NCBI GenBank assembly: GCA_017550685.1
Contig: JAFZOJ010000020.1
Location: forward strand, 1 to 51,211
Direction of reading: 5' to 3'
Source of the DNA: Treponema sp.
GTDB taxonomy: Bacteria; Spirochaetota; Spirochaetia; Treponematales; Treponemataceae
DNA length: 51,211 nucleotides
The position numbers were made by a program, and so were the translations under genes. Positions 17,764 through 27,092 of this stretch are shown in pieces (positions within the stretch are counted from its first letter, which is position 1; each line of letters starts with the position of its first letter). Under the pieces are notes generated by a model. The model was not told the DNA's origin. It searched no databases and saw only the letters and a list, made by a program, of their open reading frames with translations.

Positions 17764-18948
17764 ATGGCTAAAAAGAAAAGCAGAAAAAACGGTTCCAAAA
17801 GAGTTCTTGTATCAATTTTAAGTGTTCTTATTATTATTCTGGCGGTGGCCTGGTTTATAGGCGGCAAGCCTTATGTAGAAATCGGCGCCGAGGGTGTAAG
17901 CCTTGTTCAGACAGAAGAACCTCTGGTGCTCCAGGTTTATCATGCAGTTAAGGGTGATGAAGAAGAACAGTCTGATGTTGTCCTTCGAGAGCCTCAGGAA
18001 CCACAGAATACCGTGTCACAGGAACCACAGAATACCGTGTCACAGGAACCACAGAAGGTTGTTGACAGTGAGATTGCATCCGGGGTCCCTGAGGCTCTCG
18101 AAGGGCCGCGCACCACCTCATCAACCGGCACACAGGGCTCAAATCCTGCTGCCGACCAGGGCCATGCCGAAGACAATCCTCTTTTCCTTGGTAACCCGAC
18201 CGATGCCTTTACCGATACTTCACTCACGCTCAATTATCTTATGGTAAAGCCGCAGTATACACTTTCCTATAACACTCAAACTATGTGTCCTAACTGGGTA
18301 GCCTGGCACCTGGATACTTCAAACATGGGAGACGCAGACCGCATGGACGACTTTCGCCCGGACCCTGAGCTTCCTCAAGGCTGGTACGGCATAAAAAAGG
18401 CAGATTACCAGTACAATAAATACGGCTTTGACCGCGGCCATGTGTGTCCTTCTGCAGACCGCACTACAACCAAAGAAGACAATTCCATGACCTTTTTGAT
18501 GACAAACATGGTTCCTCAGTCTCCGGACAATAACCGCGTAATCTGGATGCATTTTGAAAACTACGAACGCGAGCTTGCCAAGGCAGGTAACGAGCTTTAT
18601 ATTGTTGCGGGACCTTATGGCAGCGGCGGTACAAGCTCCAAGGGAACCTTTGAACAGATTCCTGTAACTCTCAAAAACGGCCAGACCTATAATATGAATG
18701 TTCCTGCCTATACCTGGAAGGTTGTGCTTGCAATTCCTCAGGGGGAAGGAGACCTGTCGCGCGTAGATGAATCTGCCGTTATAATTGCAATTAATGTTCC
18801 AAACAAAATGGGCATGCAGAAAACCGGAGACTGGGAGCAGTTCCTGTGTTCCGTTGACGAAATTGAAGAGCTTACCGGCTACGACTTTTTTGAACTGTTG
18901 CCGGATGATATAGAAAACAAACTTGAAGCAAAGGTGTATGAAAAATGA
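17764..18948 (+). CDS. DNA/RNA non-specific endonuclease (NUC1 family), membrane-anchored or secreted
   Basis: A 394-residue His-Me-finger nuclease. The N-terminus is basic and then hydrophobic (residues 13-32), a signal anchor or signal peptide without a clear cleavage site. The catalytic domain begins at about 155; the active site is D-R-G-H at 223-226 with His226 as general base, and the metal-ligand Asn region MTNMVPQSPDNNR follows at about 244-256. Residues 72-118 are low-complexity linker made of repeats: an R1 copy, a 24-base tandem repeat (QEPQNTVS) and an R1 copy in the opposite orientation. It would degrade extracellular nucleic acid for nutrition or defence. Its stop overlaps the CDF transporter start (ATGA), so the two are co-translated. 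Confidence 0.88.
   Translation: MAKKKSRKNGSKRVLVSILSVLIIILAVAWFIGGKPYVEIGAEGVSLVQTEEPLVLQVYHAVKGDEEEQSDVVLREPQEPQNTVSQEPQNTVSQEPQKVVDSEIASGVPEALEGPRTTSSTGTQGSNPAADQGHAEDNPLFLGNPTDAFTDTSLTLNYLMVKPQYTLSYNTQTMCPNWVAWHLDTSNMGDADRMDDFRPDPELPQGWYGIKKADYQYNKYGFDRGHVCPSADRTTTKEDNSMTFLMTNMVPQSPDNNRVIWMHFENYERELAKAGNELYIVAGPYGSGGTSSKGTFEQIPVTLKNGQTYNMNVPAYTWKVVLAIPQGEGDLSRVDESAVIIAINVPNKMGMQKTGDWEQFLCSVDEIEELTGYDFFELLPDDIENKLEAKVYEK
17981..18107. repeat. two inverted R1 repeats flanking a 24-base tandem repeat
   Basis: R1 reads CCTTCGAGAGCCTCAGG at 17982-17998 and, inverted, CTGAGGCTCTCGAAGGG at about 18089-18105. Between them, 24-base units beginning GGAACCACAG run 17997-18020, 18021-18044 and a half unit to 18056. 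All of it stays in frame inside the nuclease linker. Confidence 0.85.
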
Positions 18949-20114
18949 TTAAACTTCTGGCCAAAATTTTTATAAAAGACAGCTCAAATTATTCGGATCC
19001 ACGTGTCCGCAGTCAGTATGGTGTTCTTTGCGGTTCGTTCGGTATTTTTTTGAATGCCGTTCTTTTTGCACTCAAGTTTATTTTCGGAACCCTTGCCGCT
19101 TCTGTTGCAATGGTTGCCGATGCTTTTAATAACCTTTCGGATGCAGGTTCTTCTCTGGTTCAGATTTTTGGCTTTAAGCTTTCTGCCAAAAAACCGGATC
19201 CTGATCATCCCTTTGGCCACGGCAGAATAGAATACATTGCGGGGCTCATCGTATCCTTTATCATTCTTTACATGGGCATTGCGCTTTTAAAGGATTCTGT
19301 CCTTTCTATCATGAGGCCAAAGCCTGTTCAGTCAAATGTACTTTCCGTTGTGATTATGGGAATTGGTATTTTGATAAAGCTTTATATGTTCATTTACAAT
19401 CATCTTATTGCAAAAAAAATTGATTCGGTTGCAATGGATGTTGTTGCCAAGGACAGCCTTAATGATGTTATTTCTACTGCAGTTGTAATTGTTGCCATTA
19501 TCGGAAGCCATTTTACAGACCTGCCGCTTGATGGAATTGGCGGAGTAGTAGTAGCAGCCTTTATCTTAAAAACCGGTTTTGAAGCCGCAACCGATACAAT
19601 TGCACCGCTTTTGGGTACCGCTCCTTCTGCAGATCTTGTTTATCAGATTGAAGAAGAGCTTATGAAGCACGAGCCTATTGTGGGAATGCATGATCTTGTT
19701 GTTCACGATTATGGTCCTGGCCGTATGATGATTTCGCTGCATGCCGAGGTTCCGGGCAACCTTAATATCTTTAGCCTTCACGATGTAATTGATGTTGCCG
19801 AGCATGATATTTCGGTACGTTTTGGCTGCCAGGTTGTAATTCATATGGACCCGGTAGATACAGAAAACAAAAGACTTGCCGAATTAAAACAGGTGCTCTT
19901 AGAAGAAATTGAAAAGCTGGACCCGCAGCTTAAGGTCCACGATATTCGCATGGTTCCGGGAGACACTCATACCAATTTGATTTTTGATGTTGTTAAGCCG
20001 TTTTCTTGCCTGCTCACCGATGAACAGCTTAAAGTTGTAATTCATGAAGCAGTTCACGCAAGGTGCCAGGATGTATACTGCGCCATTACTGTGGATCAGC
20101 CTTTTGTAAAGTAA
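18945..20114 (+). CDS. cation diffusion facilitator (CDF) family exporter
   Basis: A 389-residue CDF/ZnT-type transporter, expected to export Zn2+, Mn2+, Fe2+ or similar by proton antiport. Six hydrophobic helices are followed by a cytosolic domain. The metal-site signatures are present: DAFNNLSDAGSS in helix 2, HPFGHGR between helices 2 and 3, and DSLNDVIST in helix 5. The C-terminal domain is longer than in minimal CDF proteins and has several His residues (HDLVVHDYG, VIHMDPVD). It overlaps the nuclease gene by 4 bases (ATGA) and the convergent folA by 29 bases. The pairing with a metal-dependent nuclease is suggestive but unproven. Confidence 0.9.
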   Translation: MIKLLAKIFIKDSSNYSDPRVRSQYGVLCGSFGIFLNAVLFALKFIFGTLAASVAMVADAFNNLSDAGSSLVQIFGFKLSAKKPDPDHPFGHGRIEYIAGLIVSFIILYMGIALLKDSVLSIMRPKPVQSNVLSVVIMGIGILIKLYMFIYNHLIAKKIDSVAMDVVAKDSLNDVISTAVVIVAIIGSHFTDLPLDGIGGVVVAAFILKTGFEAATDTIAPLLGTAPSADLVYQIEEELMKHEPIVGMHDLVVHDYGPGRMMISLHAEVPGNLNIFSLHDVIDVAEHDISVRFGCQVVIHMDPVDTENKRLAELKQVLLEEIEKLDPQLKVHDIRMVPGDTHTNLIFDVVKPFSCLLTDEQLKVVIHEAVHARCQDVYCAITVDQPFVK

Positions 20115-20631
20115 TATAGCTGAAAGTTATTCCGTTTTCTTCGTGAACTTCATCAACAGTGCCGGTCCACTCAGGGCCAGGCTCTGGAAAAAAGGTGTCG
20201 CCTTCAAAGTGGGCGTCAATTTCTGTAGCGTAGATTTTGTCGGCGTAGGGGAGTGCCTGTTCGTAAATGCTGCCACCGCCTGCCACAAGAATTTCTTCCT
20301 GTCCCTGCATTTTGCAGTAATTAATGGCCTCTTCTAAAGAGGTGCATATTTGCAGGCCCTTTCCTTCGACATGCTCAGGACAAGCTAGGCTCAGGGACCC
20401 CATGTCATTGCGAGCAGAAGGCGAAGCAATCCACTTACCTGATACAACCACCAGCGTACAATAACTCAGTGGATGCCCAATCTCGTCATACGACTTACGG
20501 CCCATAATTACGTATTTATCGCGGCAGATAGCTTTAAAACGATTGCGCTCAGAAGGAAGATTCCATGGAATTTTCCCCTGAGCACCAATTACGCGTTTGT
20601 CTTTAGTATATGCAACCAGCAGACTTATCAT
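20086..20631 (-). CDS. folA: dihydrofolate reductase with in-frame repeat insert
   Basis: DHFR reduces dihydrofolate to tetrahydrofolate with NADPH. From ATG 20631 the protein is 181 residues: MISLLVAY start, IPWNLPSE with catalytic acid Glu28, VIMGRKSYDEIG (41-52) and VAGGGSIYEQAL near the C-terminus. In-frame ATG 20640 and TTG 20643 lie further upstream and overlap flgN. Residues 67-91 (WIASPSARND...CPEHVEGK) do not belong to the family. They are encoded by an R1-like repeat next to an R3 repeat in a surface loop between VVVSGK and GLQICTSLEEA. The stop lies 29 bases inside the convergent CDF gene. It is downstream of flgN in the same transcript. Confidence 0.88.
   Translation of the reverse strand: MISLLVAYTKDKRVIGAQGKIPWNLPSERNRFKAICRDKYVIMGRKSYDEIGHPLSYCTLVVVSGKWIASPSARNDMGSLSLACPEHVEGKGLQICTSLEEAINYCKMQGQEEILVAGGGSIYEQALPYADKIYATEIDAHFEGDTFFPEPGPEWTGTVDEVHEENGITFSYITLQKADPQ
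20361..20433. repeat. R1-like plus R3 repeat pair inside folA
   Basis: TTCGACATGCTCAGGACAAG and GGCTCAGGGACCCC make a compound R1-like element (20361-20401). It is followed by CATTGCGAGC...GAAGCAATCC (20404-20433), the R3 palindrome. Together they add about 25 codons without a stop. Confidence 0.75.
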
Positions 20632-20632
20632 T

Positions 20633-21112
20633 TTATGCATCAACTTCTACAAGAGAAGCAACACGCTGCGGCTGAGCATAAACACTGCGGATATTCTTAT
20701 AAGGATTCTTGAAATTCTGAATCTGTGTACGAATTTCTTCTATATGAGAGCGCAGTAAATCACGGTTAATCTGATTCTGCTTGAGTACCTTAGCCTGGAG
20801 AGCATTCAATTCATTTTGAATCTGATTGATAGAAGAATCTTCTGCAGTATGAGCCATTGGAACAGCTGCCTTATACATCTTCTGCATAGGAACAATAACC
20901 TTCTGGAGGTTTGCAATGTTCTTTACAACCTGCTGCTCAAGCTCTGTGTGAGCAATAAGGCTTTCTGTATTCTGAGAAGTAATGGAATCCTGCTGTTTTT
21001 CGAGTACATTCAGATATTCCTGAAACTTATTTCTCTGCTGTTCGAGCAGACTTCTGAATTTTCTGAGTAATGCAACTCTTTCATCCAATTCCTGCTGTGT
21101 GATTTCTGCCAT
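20633..21112 (-). CDS. flgN: FlgN-like flagellar export chaperone
   Basis: A 159-residue, almost wholly helical coiled-coil protein (heptads through ERVALLRKFRSLLEQQ and later LNALQAKVLKQNQINRDLLRSHIEEI), matching the FlgN family that escorts the hook-filament junction proteins FlgK and FlgL to the export gate. The call is strengthened by fliS 12 bases upstream in the same direction. The last bases overlap possible folA starts. Lower certainty than fliS because FlgN proteins diverge widely. Confidence 0.75.
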   Translation of the reverse strand: MAEITQQELDERVALLRKFRSLLEQQRNKFQEYLNVLEKQQDSITSQNTESLIAHTELEQQVVKNIANLQKVIVPMQKMYKAAVPMAHTAEDSSINQIQNELNALQAKVLKQNQINRDLLRSHIEEIRTQIQNFKNPYKNIRSVYAQPQRVASLVEVDA

Positions 21113-21124
21113 ATAATATTCCTC

Positions 21125-21565
21125 CTACCCCTGAATATTCAGCACATTCTGTACACTTGCAGCCGGAGCATTTGCAGTACTGTTTGCAATCTGTTTCCAG
21201 CTTTCTGTAAGGTCTTTTACCATTTTAAGTACAAATTCAAGCTTTTCTTTGTCGTGATTTATATTTGCCGCAAGCAGTTCTTCGTTAAAGAACACGTAAA
21301 GCGACATAAGGTTGCGTGCAATATCGCCGCCCTTTTCCATATCAAGCGAAACCTGCAGTTCTGTAATGATGGCCTGAGCCTTCTGAATGCAAATTCCGTA
21401 TTTTTCTATGTTTCCCGGAAGAATTTTTCCGTCTTTTTCAATATAAACAAGTGCAGCAGTAAGCTGTTTTACAATTCCTTCATAAAGCAACACTACGAGT
21501 CTTCCCTGACTTGCTGTATTGATGTTTGTTTTCTGATAAGCATTGTAAGCATTAGAATATCCCAT
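21125..21565 (-). CDS. fliS: flagellin export chaperone FliS
   Basis: A 146-residue FliS; it binds flagellin C-termini in the cytoplasm and prevents early polymerisation. The family signature is at the N-terminus: AYNAYQKTNINTASQGRLVVLLYEGIVKQL (split here: residues 6-20 and 21-35), and LMSLYVFFNEELLAANI is typical of helix 4. It is the first gene of the minus-strand set fliS-flgN-folA. The motility genes fit the spirochete assignment. Confidence 0.92.
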   Translation of the reverse strand: MGYSNAYNAYQKTNINTASQGRLVVLLYEGIVKQLTAALVYIEKDGKILPGNIEKYGICIQKAQAIITELQVSLDMEKGGDIARNLMSLYVFFNEELLAANINHDKEKLEFVLKMVKDLTESWKQIANSTANAPAASVQNVLNIQG

Positions 21566-21729
21566 AGGTAAACCTCCTGTCCTATATCCCTCCTTGATTT
21601 TCGGTATTTAAAAAAACGACTTTAGAAAAAATTACAAAAAAAAATAACTATTTTTTATAATGACATTTGGCAATGTATTCAGTATATTTAATATATAGAC
21701 ATTTTTTGCAGTATTTTAAGGATATTTTT

Positions 21730-23766
21730 ATGGCTGACGAAAAAAGAGAAGACGAAAACAGACAGAATGATGAAAATGACCCGTACAAGTTCTTTAAATT
21801 TGCAGGTCCTTCAAATAATGATGATGATAAAGATAAGAAGAAAAATGGCAAAAAAAGACCGAGAATTCCGTTTTTTACCGTACTTGTAATCTTTTTCTGT
21901 CTTTTTGCAGTTATAGATCTTTTCTGGGTTTCAAAATCTGATAATCTTATAGGTTATTCCGAATTCCGCGAAATGGTTATAGACGGCAGGATTGTAAGGG
22001 TAGAAATCGGCGAAAACTACATTACCGGTTATGGTCCTTCTGCTGCAAACTCGTCTACTCAGGAGCGCGGAATAAGACTTTTCCAGCCGGTAACCATGAG
22101 CAGCGGTTCACAGTACAAGACAGCCGCAGTGCTTATGCAGAGCTTTATAGACCTTTTGGATCAGAAAGGTGTTCCTTATAAATTTGTAATTAAATCAAAC
22201 GGCTTTATCTGGCAGCTTATTGGAAGCGTAATCATTCCTCTTGGTTTCCTTGCCCTTATTTATTTCCTGTTCTTCAGGAAAATGGGCGGCGGTGGCGGCG
22301 GAGTAGGCAGCATCTTTAATGTTGGTGCTTCCCGTGCAAAGGTTGTAGAAGAAGGAAAGATTAAAACCCGCTTTACCGATGTTGCCGGCGTTGACGAAGC
22401 AAAAGAAGAGCTTGTAGAGGTTGTAGACTTTCTTAAGACTCCAAAAAAATATACGGATATTGGTGGTAAGATTCCTAAGGGTGTTCTGCTTGTAGGTGAC
22501 CCTGGTACCGGAAAGACCTTGCTTGCACGTGCAGTTGCCGGAGAAGCAGGAGTTCCGTTCTTCAGCATTAGTGGTTCTGACTTTGTAGAAATGTTTGTTG
22601 GTGTTGGTGCCAGCCGTGTACGAGACTTGTTCAAGCAGGCCCGCGAAAAAGCACCTTGTATTATCTTTATTGATGAAATTGATGCCCTGGCCAAGAGCCG
22701 CGCCAACGGATTCAGTTCAAATGATGAACGTGAGCAGACCTTAAACCAGCTGCTTGTAGAAATGGACGGCTTTGATAACGAAAAAGGTCTTATAGTACTT
22801 GCCGCAACCAACCGTGTAGATGTACTTGACCCTGCAATTCTGCGCCCTGGTCGTTTTGACCGTCAGGTTCCTGTAGAAAAGCCTGATGTTAAGGGCCGCG
22901 AAGAAATCTTACGCATTCATGCAAAGAATGTAAAACTTGACAGCGATGTAGATTTTGAAAATATTGCACATGGAACCACAGGCTTTGCCGGTGCCGACCT
23001 TGCAAACGTTGTAAACGAAGCAGCACTTCTTGCAGTACGCAATGGCCGCAAAAAGGTTACCATGGAAGACTTTAACGAAGCCATTGATAAGGTTAGCATT
23101 GGTCTTAAAAAGAAGAGCCGCAAGGAAAACAAAAAAGAGCTTCATCTTGTTGCCGTACACGAAACAGGACACGCACTTGTTGCAGCCTATAATCCAGAAC
23201 ACGAGCCTGTAAACAAGATTACAGTTGTTCCACGCAGCCATGGTGTAGGCGGCTTTACTCAGTACCGCGAAGAAGAAGAAAAATTCATTATGACCCGCAA
23301 GGATATGATGAACGAAATAGACAGCCTGCTTGGTGGTCGCGCCGCAGAAGAAATTGTACTCGGAGACATTTCTACCGGTGCTTCCAACGATATTGCCCGT
23401 GCAACCGACATTGTTAAGCGCATGATTACCGACTTTGGTATGTCAGACAAATACAAGAACGTAACACTCGGTAAAGGCGTACTCGGTAACCGCGGTGGTG
23501 AACCAAGCCTTGTCCGCGAATTCAGTGAAGAAACCCAGAACTATGTTGACGAAGAAATTGCCCGCATAATGAACGAGCGCTACGACTATGTCTTAAAGCT
23601 CCTCCGCAAGCACAAGGGCCTCATAGACTACATAGCAAACCGCCTTATGGAAGTAGAAACAATCGAAGGCAAAGAATTCTACGAAATTGTAAACGGCGAA
23701 AGTCATTGTCTCGAGCTTGAAGAAAAGGCAAATACAAAGAAAACTACATCATCAAGAAAAAAATAG
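21730..23766 (+). CDS. ftsH: ATP-dependent zinc metalloprotease FtsH
   Basis: A 678-residue membrane-anchored AAA+ protease that degrades misfolded membrane and regulatory proteins. Transmembrane helices lie at 47-66 and 163-181 around a periplasmic domain. Walker A is GDPGTGKT (256-263; the second residue is Asp instead of the common Pro), Walker B is IIFIDEIDA, the SRH region is [20 protein letters not shown] (359-378), and the zinc site is H-E-T-G-H at 477-481. I chose ATG 21730 (AAGGATAT Shine-Dalgarno) over the in-frame ATG at 21667, whose extra segment is not FtsH-like. A charged N-terminal extension precedes the first helix. Confidence 0.95.
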   Translation: MADEKREDENRQNDENDPYKFFKFAGPSNNDDDKDKKKNGKKRPRIPFFTVLVIFFCLFAVIDLFWVSKSDNLIGYSEFREMVIDGRIVRVEIGENYITGYGPSAANSSTQERGIRLFQPVTMSSGSQYKTAAVLMQSFIDLLDQKGVPYKFVIKSNGFIWQLIGSVIIPLGFLALIYFLFFRKMGGGGGGVGSIFNVGASRAKVVEEGKIKTRFTDVAGVDEAKEELVEVVDFLKTPKKYTDIGGKIPKGVLLVGDPGTGKTLLARAVAGEAGVPFFSISGSDFVEMFVGVGASRVRDLFKQAREKAPCIIFIDEIDALAKSRANGFSSNDEREQTLNQLLVEMDGFDNEKGLIVLAATNRVDVLDPAILRPGRFDRQVPVEKPDVKGREEILRIHAKNVKLDSDVDFENIAHGTTGFAGADLANVVNEAALLAVRNGRKKVTMEDFNEAIDKVSIGLKKKSRKENKKELHLVAVHETGHALVAAYNPEHEPVNKITVVPRSHGVGGFTQYREEEEKFIMTRKDMMNEIDSLLGGRAAEEIVLGDISTGASNDIARATDIVKRMITDFGMSDKYKNVTLGKGVLGNRGGEPSLVREFSEETQNYVDEEIARIMNERYDYVLKLLRKHKGLIDYIANRLMEVETIEGKEFYEIVNGESHCLELEEKANTKKTTSSRKK

Positions 23767-23844
23767 CTCCCAGTTTTGTTCCTTCGCGCTATTTTTTAAG
23801 TGCATTTTCAAGTTATTTGTCTTTTCTTTTATTAAATTAATCAG

Positions 23845-23850
23845 TATAAT
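23845..23850 (+). promoter_or_regulatory. -10 element for lolA operon (leaderless type)
   Basis: TATAAT ends 8 bases before the lolA ATG and there is no Shine-Dalgarno between them. Confidence 0.5.
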
Positions 23851-23858
23851 ATTAGAAT

Positions 23859-24521
23859 ATGAAAAAGATTTTTTTCGCAGTGCTTGCGCTTTTTTCGGCA
23901 TCACTTTTTGCTCAGAGTATTACAACCGCAAGCGCCTATTTTAAGACAATTTCCGAATATTACGCAACAATAAAAGACTACGAAGTAGATTTTGAAATAA
24001 AGGTAGAAAAACAGGAATCTGCAGGTAAGCTTTCGTTCAAAGCACCAGATCTTCTGCGCCTGGATTACACTAATCCTCAGGAGCAGGTAATCTGCTACAA
24101 CGGAGACGTGCTTACAATCTATCTTCCTGAAAAAGACGCAGTACTTCAGCAGAATATTACGGCAGAAACCGGTGCCGAAGCTCTTACAACTCCACAGGGA
24201 CTTTCACTTTTGAGCCGTTATTACACAGTTGCTTACGAAACCGGTCAGAATGCAGAACCTCTGGAAGACGGTTCAGACGAAATGGTTGTAAAATTCATCC
24301 TTACAAGAAAAAATGCTTCAGAAGCCTTCCGTTATATCAACATTGCAGTAACAGAAAAGACAAAGCTCATAAGGCGTATAGAAGCCGTTACTCCTAAGGG
24401 AGAAGTAATAATGTTCAATTTCCTGGATTACAAAATTAATCAGGACATTACGGACCAGAGATTTATTTATGATGCACCATCATCTGCAAATAACTATAAT
24501 AACTTTTTGTTTTCTGAGTAG
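23859..24521 (+). CDS. lolA: outer membrane lipoprotein carrier LolA family
   Basis: A 220-residue periplasmic protein with a cleavable signal peptide (MKKIFFAVLALFSASLFAQS, cleavage after Ala18 or so). The mature part matches the LolA fold, an unclosed beta barrel that carries lipoproteins from the inner membrane to the outer membrane. Typical segments are YYATIKDYEVDFEI, GKLSFKAPDLLRLDY and QVICYNGDVLTIYLP. It is followed 12 bases later by a RodZ-like gene and then rimO, probably one operon. An outer-membrane sorting factor fits the many lipoproteins in this window. Confidence 0.85.
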   Translation: MKKIFFAVLALFSASLFAQSITTASAYFKTISEYYATIKDYEVDFEIKVEKQESAGKLSFKAPDLLRLDYTNPQEQVICYNGDVLTIYLPEKDAVLQQNITAETGAEALTTPQGLSLLSRYYTVAYETGQNAEPLEDGSDEMVVKFILTRKNASEAFRYINIAVTEKTKLIRRIEAVTPKGEVIMFNFLDYKINQDITDQRFIYDAPSSANNYNNFLFSE

Positions 24522-24533
24522 GAGAGTGGAATA

Positions 24534-25622
24534 ATGGAAAGTTACGGAGAAATCCTACGGAATGCCAGAGAAGAAAAAAATCTTAATATAGATAAAATTG
24601 CCCGTGAAATATCTATCGAAGGAAGATATCTTACAGGTCTTGAAGACGAAGACAATGGGGTATTCCCTGGCGAAGCCTACATGGTTGGTTTCTTACGCAA
24701 TTATGCAAATTATCTTGAACTTGATACCGAATACATCCTTAAATTATATAACAATAAAAAAATTCAGGAATCTCCTGTTCCGGAAGGACTCCTTGTAAAA
24801 CGACGTCCACGCTGGCTCATACCGGTAATCTGTGCAGGTTCTGCAGTTTTAATTACAGTAATAGTTCTTGTTTCTGTTCTGGTACATGCAAAAAAGAATA
24901 CACAGGAAGATGATCCTTCGGCATTAGCAGGCAGCATGCGAACCAAAAAGTATGAGCTTACAAATGCCAAGTTTACACAGCGCGTATACAAGGGAGACCA
25001 GATTATTGTCCCGACAGACAACGGTCAGATTGTACTTACTGTACGCGATGCACTTTCTTCTTTCGGGCTTGATACACCGGGCGGAGTTTTCTATACAGAG
25101 CTTTCCGAAGAAACAGAAATTGATATAAACGGAGACTCTTCTCCGGACCTTATTGTTTATGTATCTGATATTTCTTCTACCGACGAATCGCGCGGTGCAG
25201 AAATAAGCATGCTTTTGCGTCACGGAATTTCTATGGAAACCAGCAACGTAAATGTTGATGAAATTCCATTCGAATCAGACATAAAATCAAAGCATCCGCA
25301 GAAGGTTATTCTTGAAGACAACCGCGCTTATCCGTTTACACTCAATGCAACCTTCCGTGGTTCATGTCTCTTCCGCGACAAGGTTGATAACGATAATTCT
25401 GTAGAATCTTACTTCCCTAAGGGAGAAGTATTTACTGCAAACCCTCACAACGGAATCCGCCTGTGGATTTCTAACAGCAATGCAGTTAAGTTTACAATTG
25501 TTGCAGATTCAAGAACCTTTGATCTTGATATTGGTGCTGCAGGACAGGTACTTGTAGAAGATATCAAATGGATTAAGGATTCGGACGGCAGATACAAGCT
25601 TGTCGTTATAGAACTCGACTAA
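24534..25622 (+). CDS. RodZ-like helix-turn-helix membrane protein
   Basis: A 362-residue protein with an N-terminal HTH_25-type domain (residues 1-70: GEILRNAREEKNLNIDKIAR, then FPGEAYMVGFLRNYANYLEL). A basic linker, a single transmembrane helix (about 94-117, LIPVICAGSAVLITVIVLVS) and a beta-rich periplasmic region follow. That architecture is RodZ, which links MreB filaments to the wall elongation machinery. The C-terminal end resembles the RodZ DUF4115 domain (VKFTIVADSRTFDLDIGAAG). It lies between lolA and rimO with short spacings. The exact role in a spirochete, where shape depends on periplasmic flagella, is uncertain. Confidence 0.8.
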   Translation: MESYGEILRNAREEKNLNIDKIAREISIEGRYLTGLEDEDNGVFPGEAYMVGFLRNYANYLELDTEYILKLYNNKKIQESPVPEGLLVKRRPRWLIPVICAGSAVLITVIVLVSVLVHAKKNTQEDDPSALAGSMRTKKYELTNAKFTQRVYKGDQIIVPTDNGQIVLTVRDALSSFGLDTPGGVFYTELSEETEIDINGDSSPDLIVYVSDISSTDESRGAEISMLLRHGISMETSNVNVDEIPFESDIKSKHPQKVILEDNRAYPFTLNATFRGSCLFRDKVDNDNSVESYFPKGEVFTANPHNGIRLWISNSNAVKFTIVADSRTFDLDIGAAGQVLVEDIKWIKDSDGRYKLVVIELD

Positions 25623-25629
25623 AAAAATC

Positions 25630-27030
25630 ATGGCAACCTTTTATATTAACCAGCACGGCTGTGCAAAAAATCAGACCGACGGAGAACTCATCTGCAGCTT
25701 TCTGGAGCAGGCAGGTCATACTTTTACCCAGCAGCCTGACAACGCAGATTATATAATCATCAATTCCTGCGGCTTTATTCAGTCCGCCAAAAAAGAATCC
25801 ATTGATTCAGTTTACAGCATTAAGGCCGCTTATCCAAAAGCCCGCATAATTATGGCAGGCTGTCTTGCCCAGCGCTATGCCCAGGAACTCAACGAATCTA
25901 TGCCCGAGCTGGACGGAATCTTTGGCAACGGAGACCTTTCCAAAATTGCCGCTTACATAAACCAGATGGAAGACGGCAAAAAGCATGCACCGGACATTTA
26001 TACTCAGGAAGGTGTCTGCCAGGGTCCGAGAGAAGTTTTATTCAACTACAAGGGCTCTGCTTACATAAAGATAACCGAAGGCTGTTCAAATCACTGTTCG
26101 TTTTGTGCAATTCCACTTATCCGCGGAGAAGTACGCAGCCGTCCGGTAAAGTCAATTGTTCAGGAAATTAAAGAGCTTATAGCCCATGGCGTTTACGAAA
26201 TAAACCTGATTGGTCAGGATCTTGCCGCCTTTTGTGACCAGGATAAAAATGACCTTGCTTCACTTTTAAAATCAATTTCCAAGCTCAAGGGCACCTTTAT
26301 TGTAAGGACCCTTTATATTCATCCCGACCACTTTAATACAAATATCCTGGAAGTTTTTCAAAACGACAAACGCTTTGTTCCCTATTTTGACATTCCTTTC
26401 CAAAGCGGCGACGACAATATTATCCGCGCAATGAACCGTATCGGTCCGGCAAGCACATATGTCAAACTCATAAACAAAATCAGAAAAGCCCTGCCGGATG
26501 CAGTTTTGCGCACAACCTTTCTTACAGGCTTTCCCGGAGAAACAGAAGAGGCGGCTGAAAATACAAGAAACTTTTTAAAGGCAATAAGACCTGTGTGGTC
26601 CGGCACCTTTACCTACAGCCGAGAAGAAGATACCCCTGCTTATAATCTTAAACCGCGCATTCCTGCCAAAACCGCAGAAAAACGTGCCGCTCTGCTTCAG
26701 GAGCTTCAGTCCCAGATAACAATGGAGCAGCTTCAAAACTTTGCGGGCACTCAACAGAATGTTTTAATAGAAGAAATACTGGATACAGACCCTGACTCAG
26801 AAGGTGCAGAAGGACTAGCCATAGGCCGTGCATGGATGCAGGCTCCCGAAGTAGACGGCTGTACGGTAATCCGCTATGACCTGGATGATAAAAAACAGGT
26901 AGAAATGATGAAAAGCGGCAATGTAGTAAAGGTAAAAATCCTTTCTTGTACAGGTGTGGATCTTGATTCTGTACTTGTTTCCCTTGAAAAAGAGTTTGTT
27001 CAGTCAGATATTCAGTTTACAGTCATCTAA
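25630..27030 (+). CDS. rimO: ribosomal protein S12 methylthiotransferase
   Basis: RimO adds a methylthio group to an aspartate of ribosomal protein S12. The 466-residue protein has the N-terminal MTTase domain with cluster cysteines Cys11, Cys47 and Cys78, the radical-SAM motif C-S-N-H-C-S-F-C (Cys152, 156, 159), and a C-terminal TRAM domain. The sequence NQHGCAKNQTDGE and the absence of the MiaB-type N-terminus favour RimO over MiaB. It starts 7 bases after the RodZ-like stop with no visible Shine-Dalgarno, so translation probably depends on coupling. Confidence 0.93.
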   Translation: MATFYINQHGCAKNQTDGELICSFLEQAGHTFTQQPDNADYIIINSCGFIQSAKKESIDSVYSIKAAYPKARIIMAGCLAQRYAQELNESMPELDGIFGNGDLSKIAAYINQMEDGKKHAPDIYTQEGVCQGPREVLFNYKGSAYIKITEGCSNHCSFCAIPLIRGEVRSRPVKSIVQEIKELIAHGVYEINLIGQDLAAFCDQDKNDLASLLKSISKLKGTFIVRTLYIHPDHFNTNILEVFQNDKRFVPYFDIPFQSGDDNIIRAMNRIGPASTYVKLINKIRKALPDAVLRTTFLTGFPGETEEAAENTRNFLKAIRPVWSGTFTYSREEDTPAYNLKPRIPAKTAEKRAALLQELQSQITMEQLQNFAGTQQNVLIEEILDTDPDSEGAEGLAIGRAWMQAPEVDGCTVIRYDLDDKKQVEMMKSGNVVKVKILSCTGVDLDSVLVSLEKEFVQSDIQFTVI

Positions 27031-27078
27031 TTATGGAAAAAAGATAAAAAACATCTGTTAAAATATTAATTCATAGGG

Positions 27079-27084
27079 TATAAT
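27079..27084 (+). promoter_or_regulatory. -10 element for LacI-GGDEF gene 1 (leaderless type)
   Basis: TATAAT ends 8 bases before the ATG, with no Shine-Dalgarno between. A TGTTAA about 17 bases upstream is a weak -35 candidate. Confidence 0.45.
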
Positions 27085-27092
27085 AAAATTAA

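Noticed and set aside
21667..21729. N-terminal extension of FtsH from ATG 21667
   Set aside because: The extra 21 residues are not FtsH-like and lack an SD; ATG 21730 has one.
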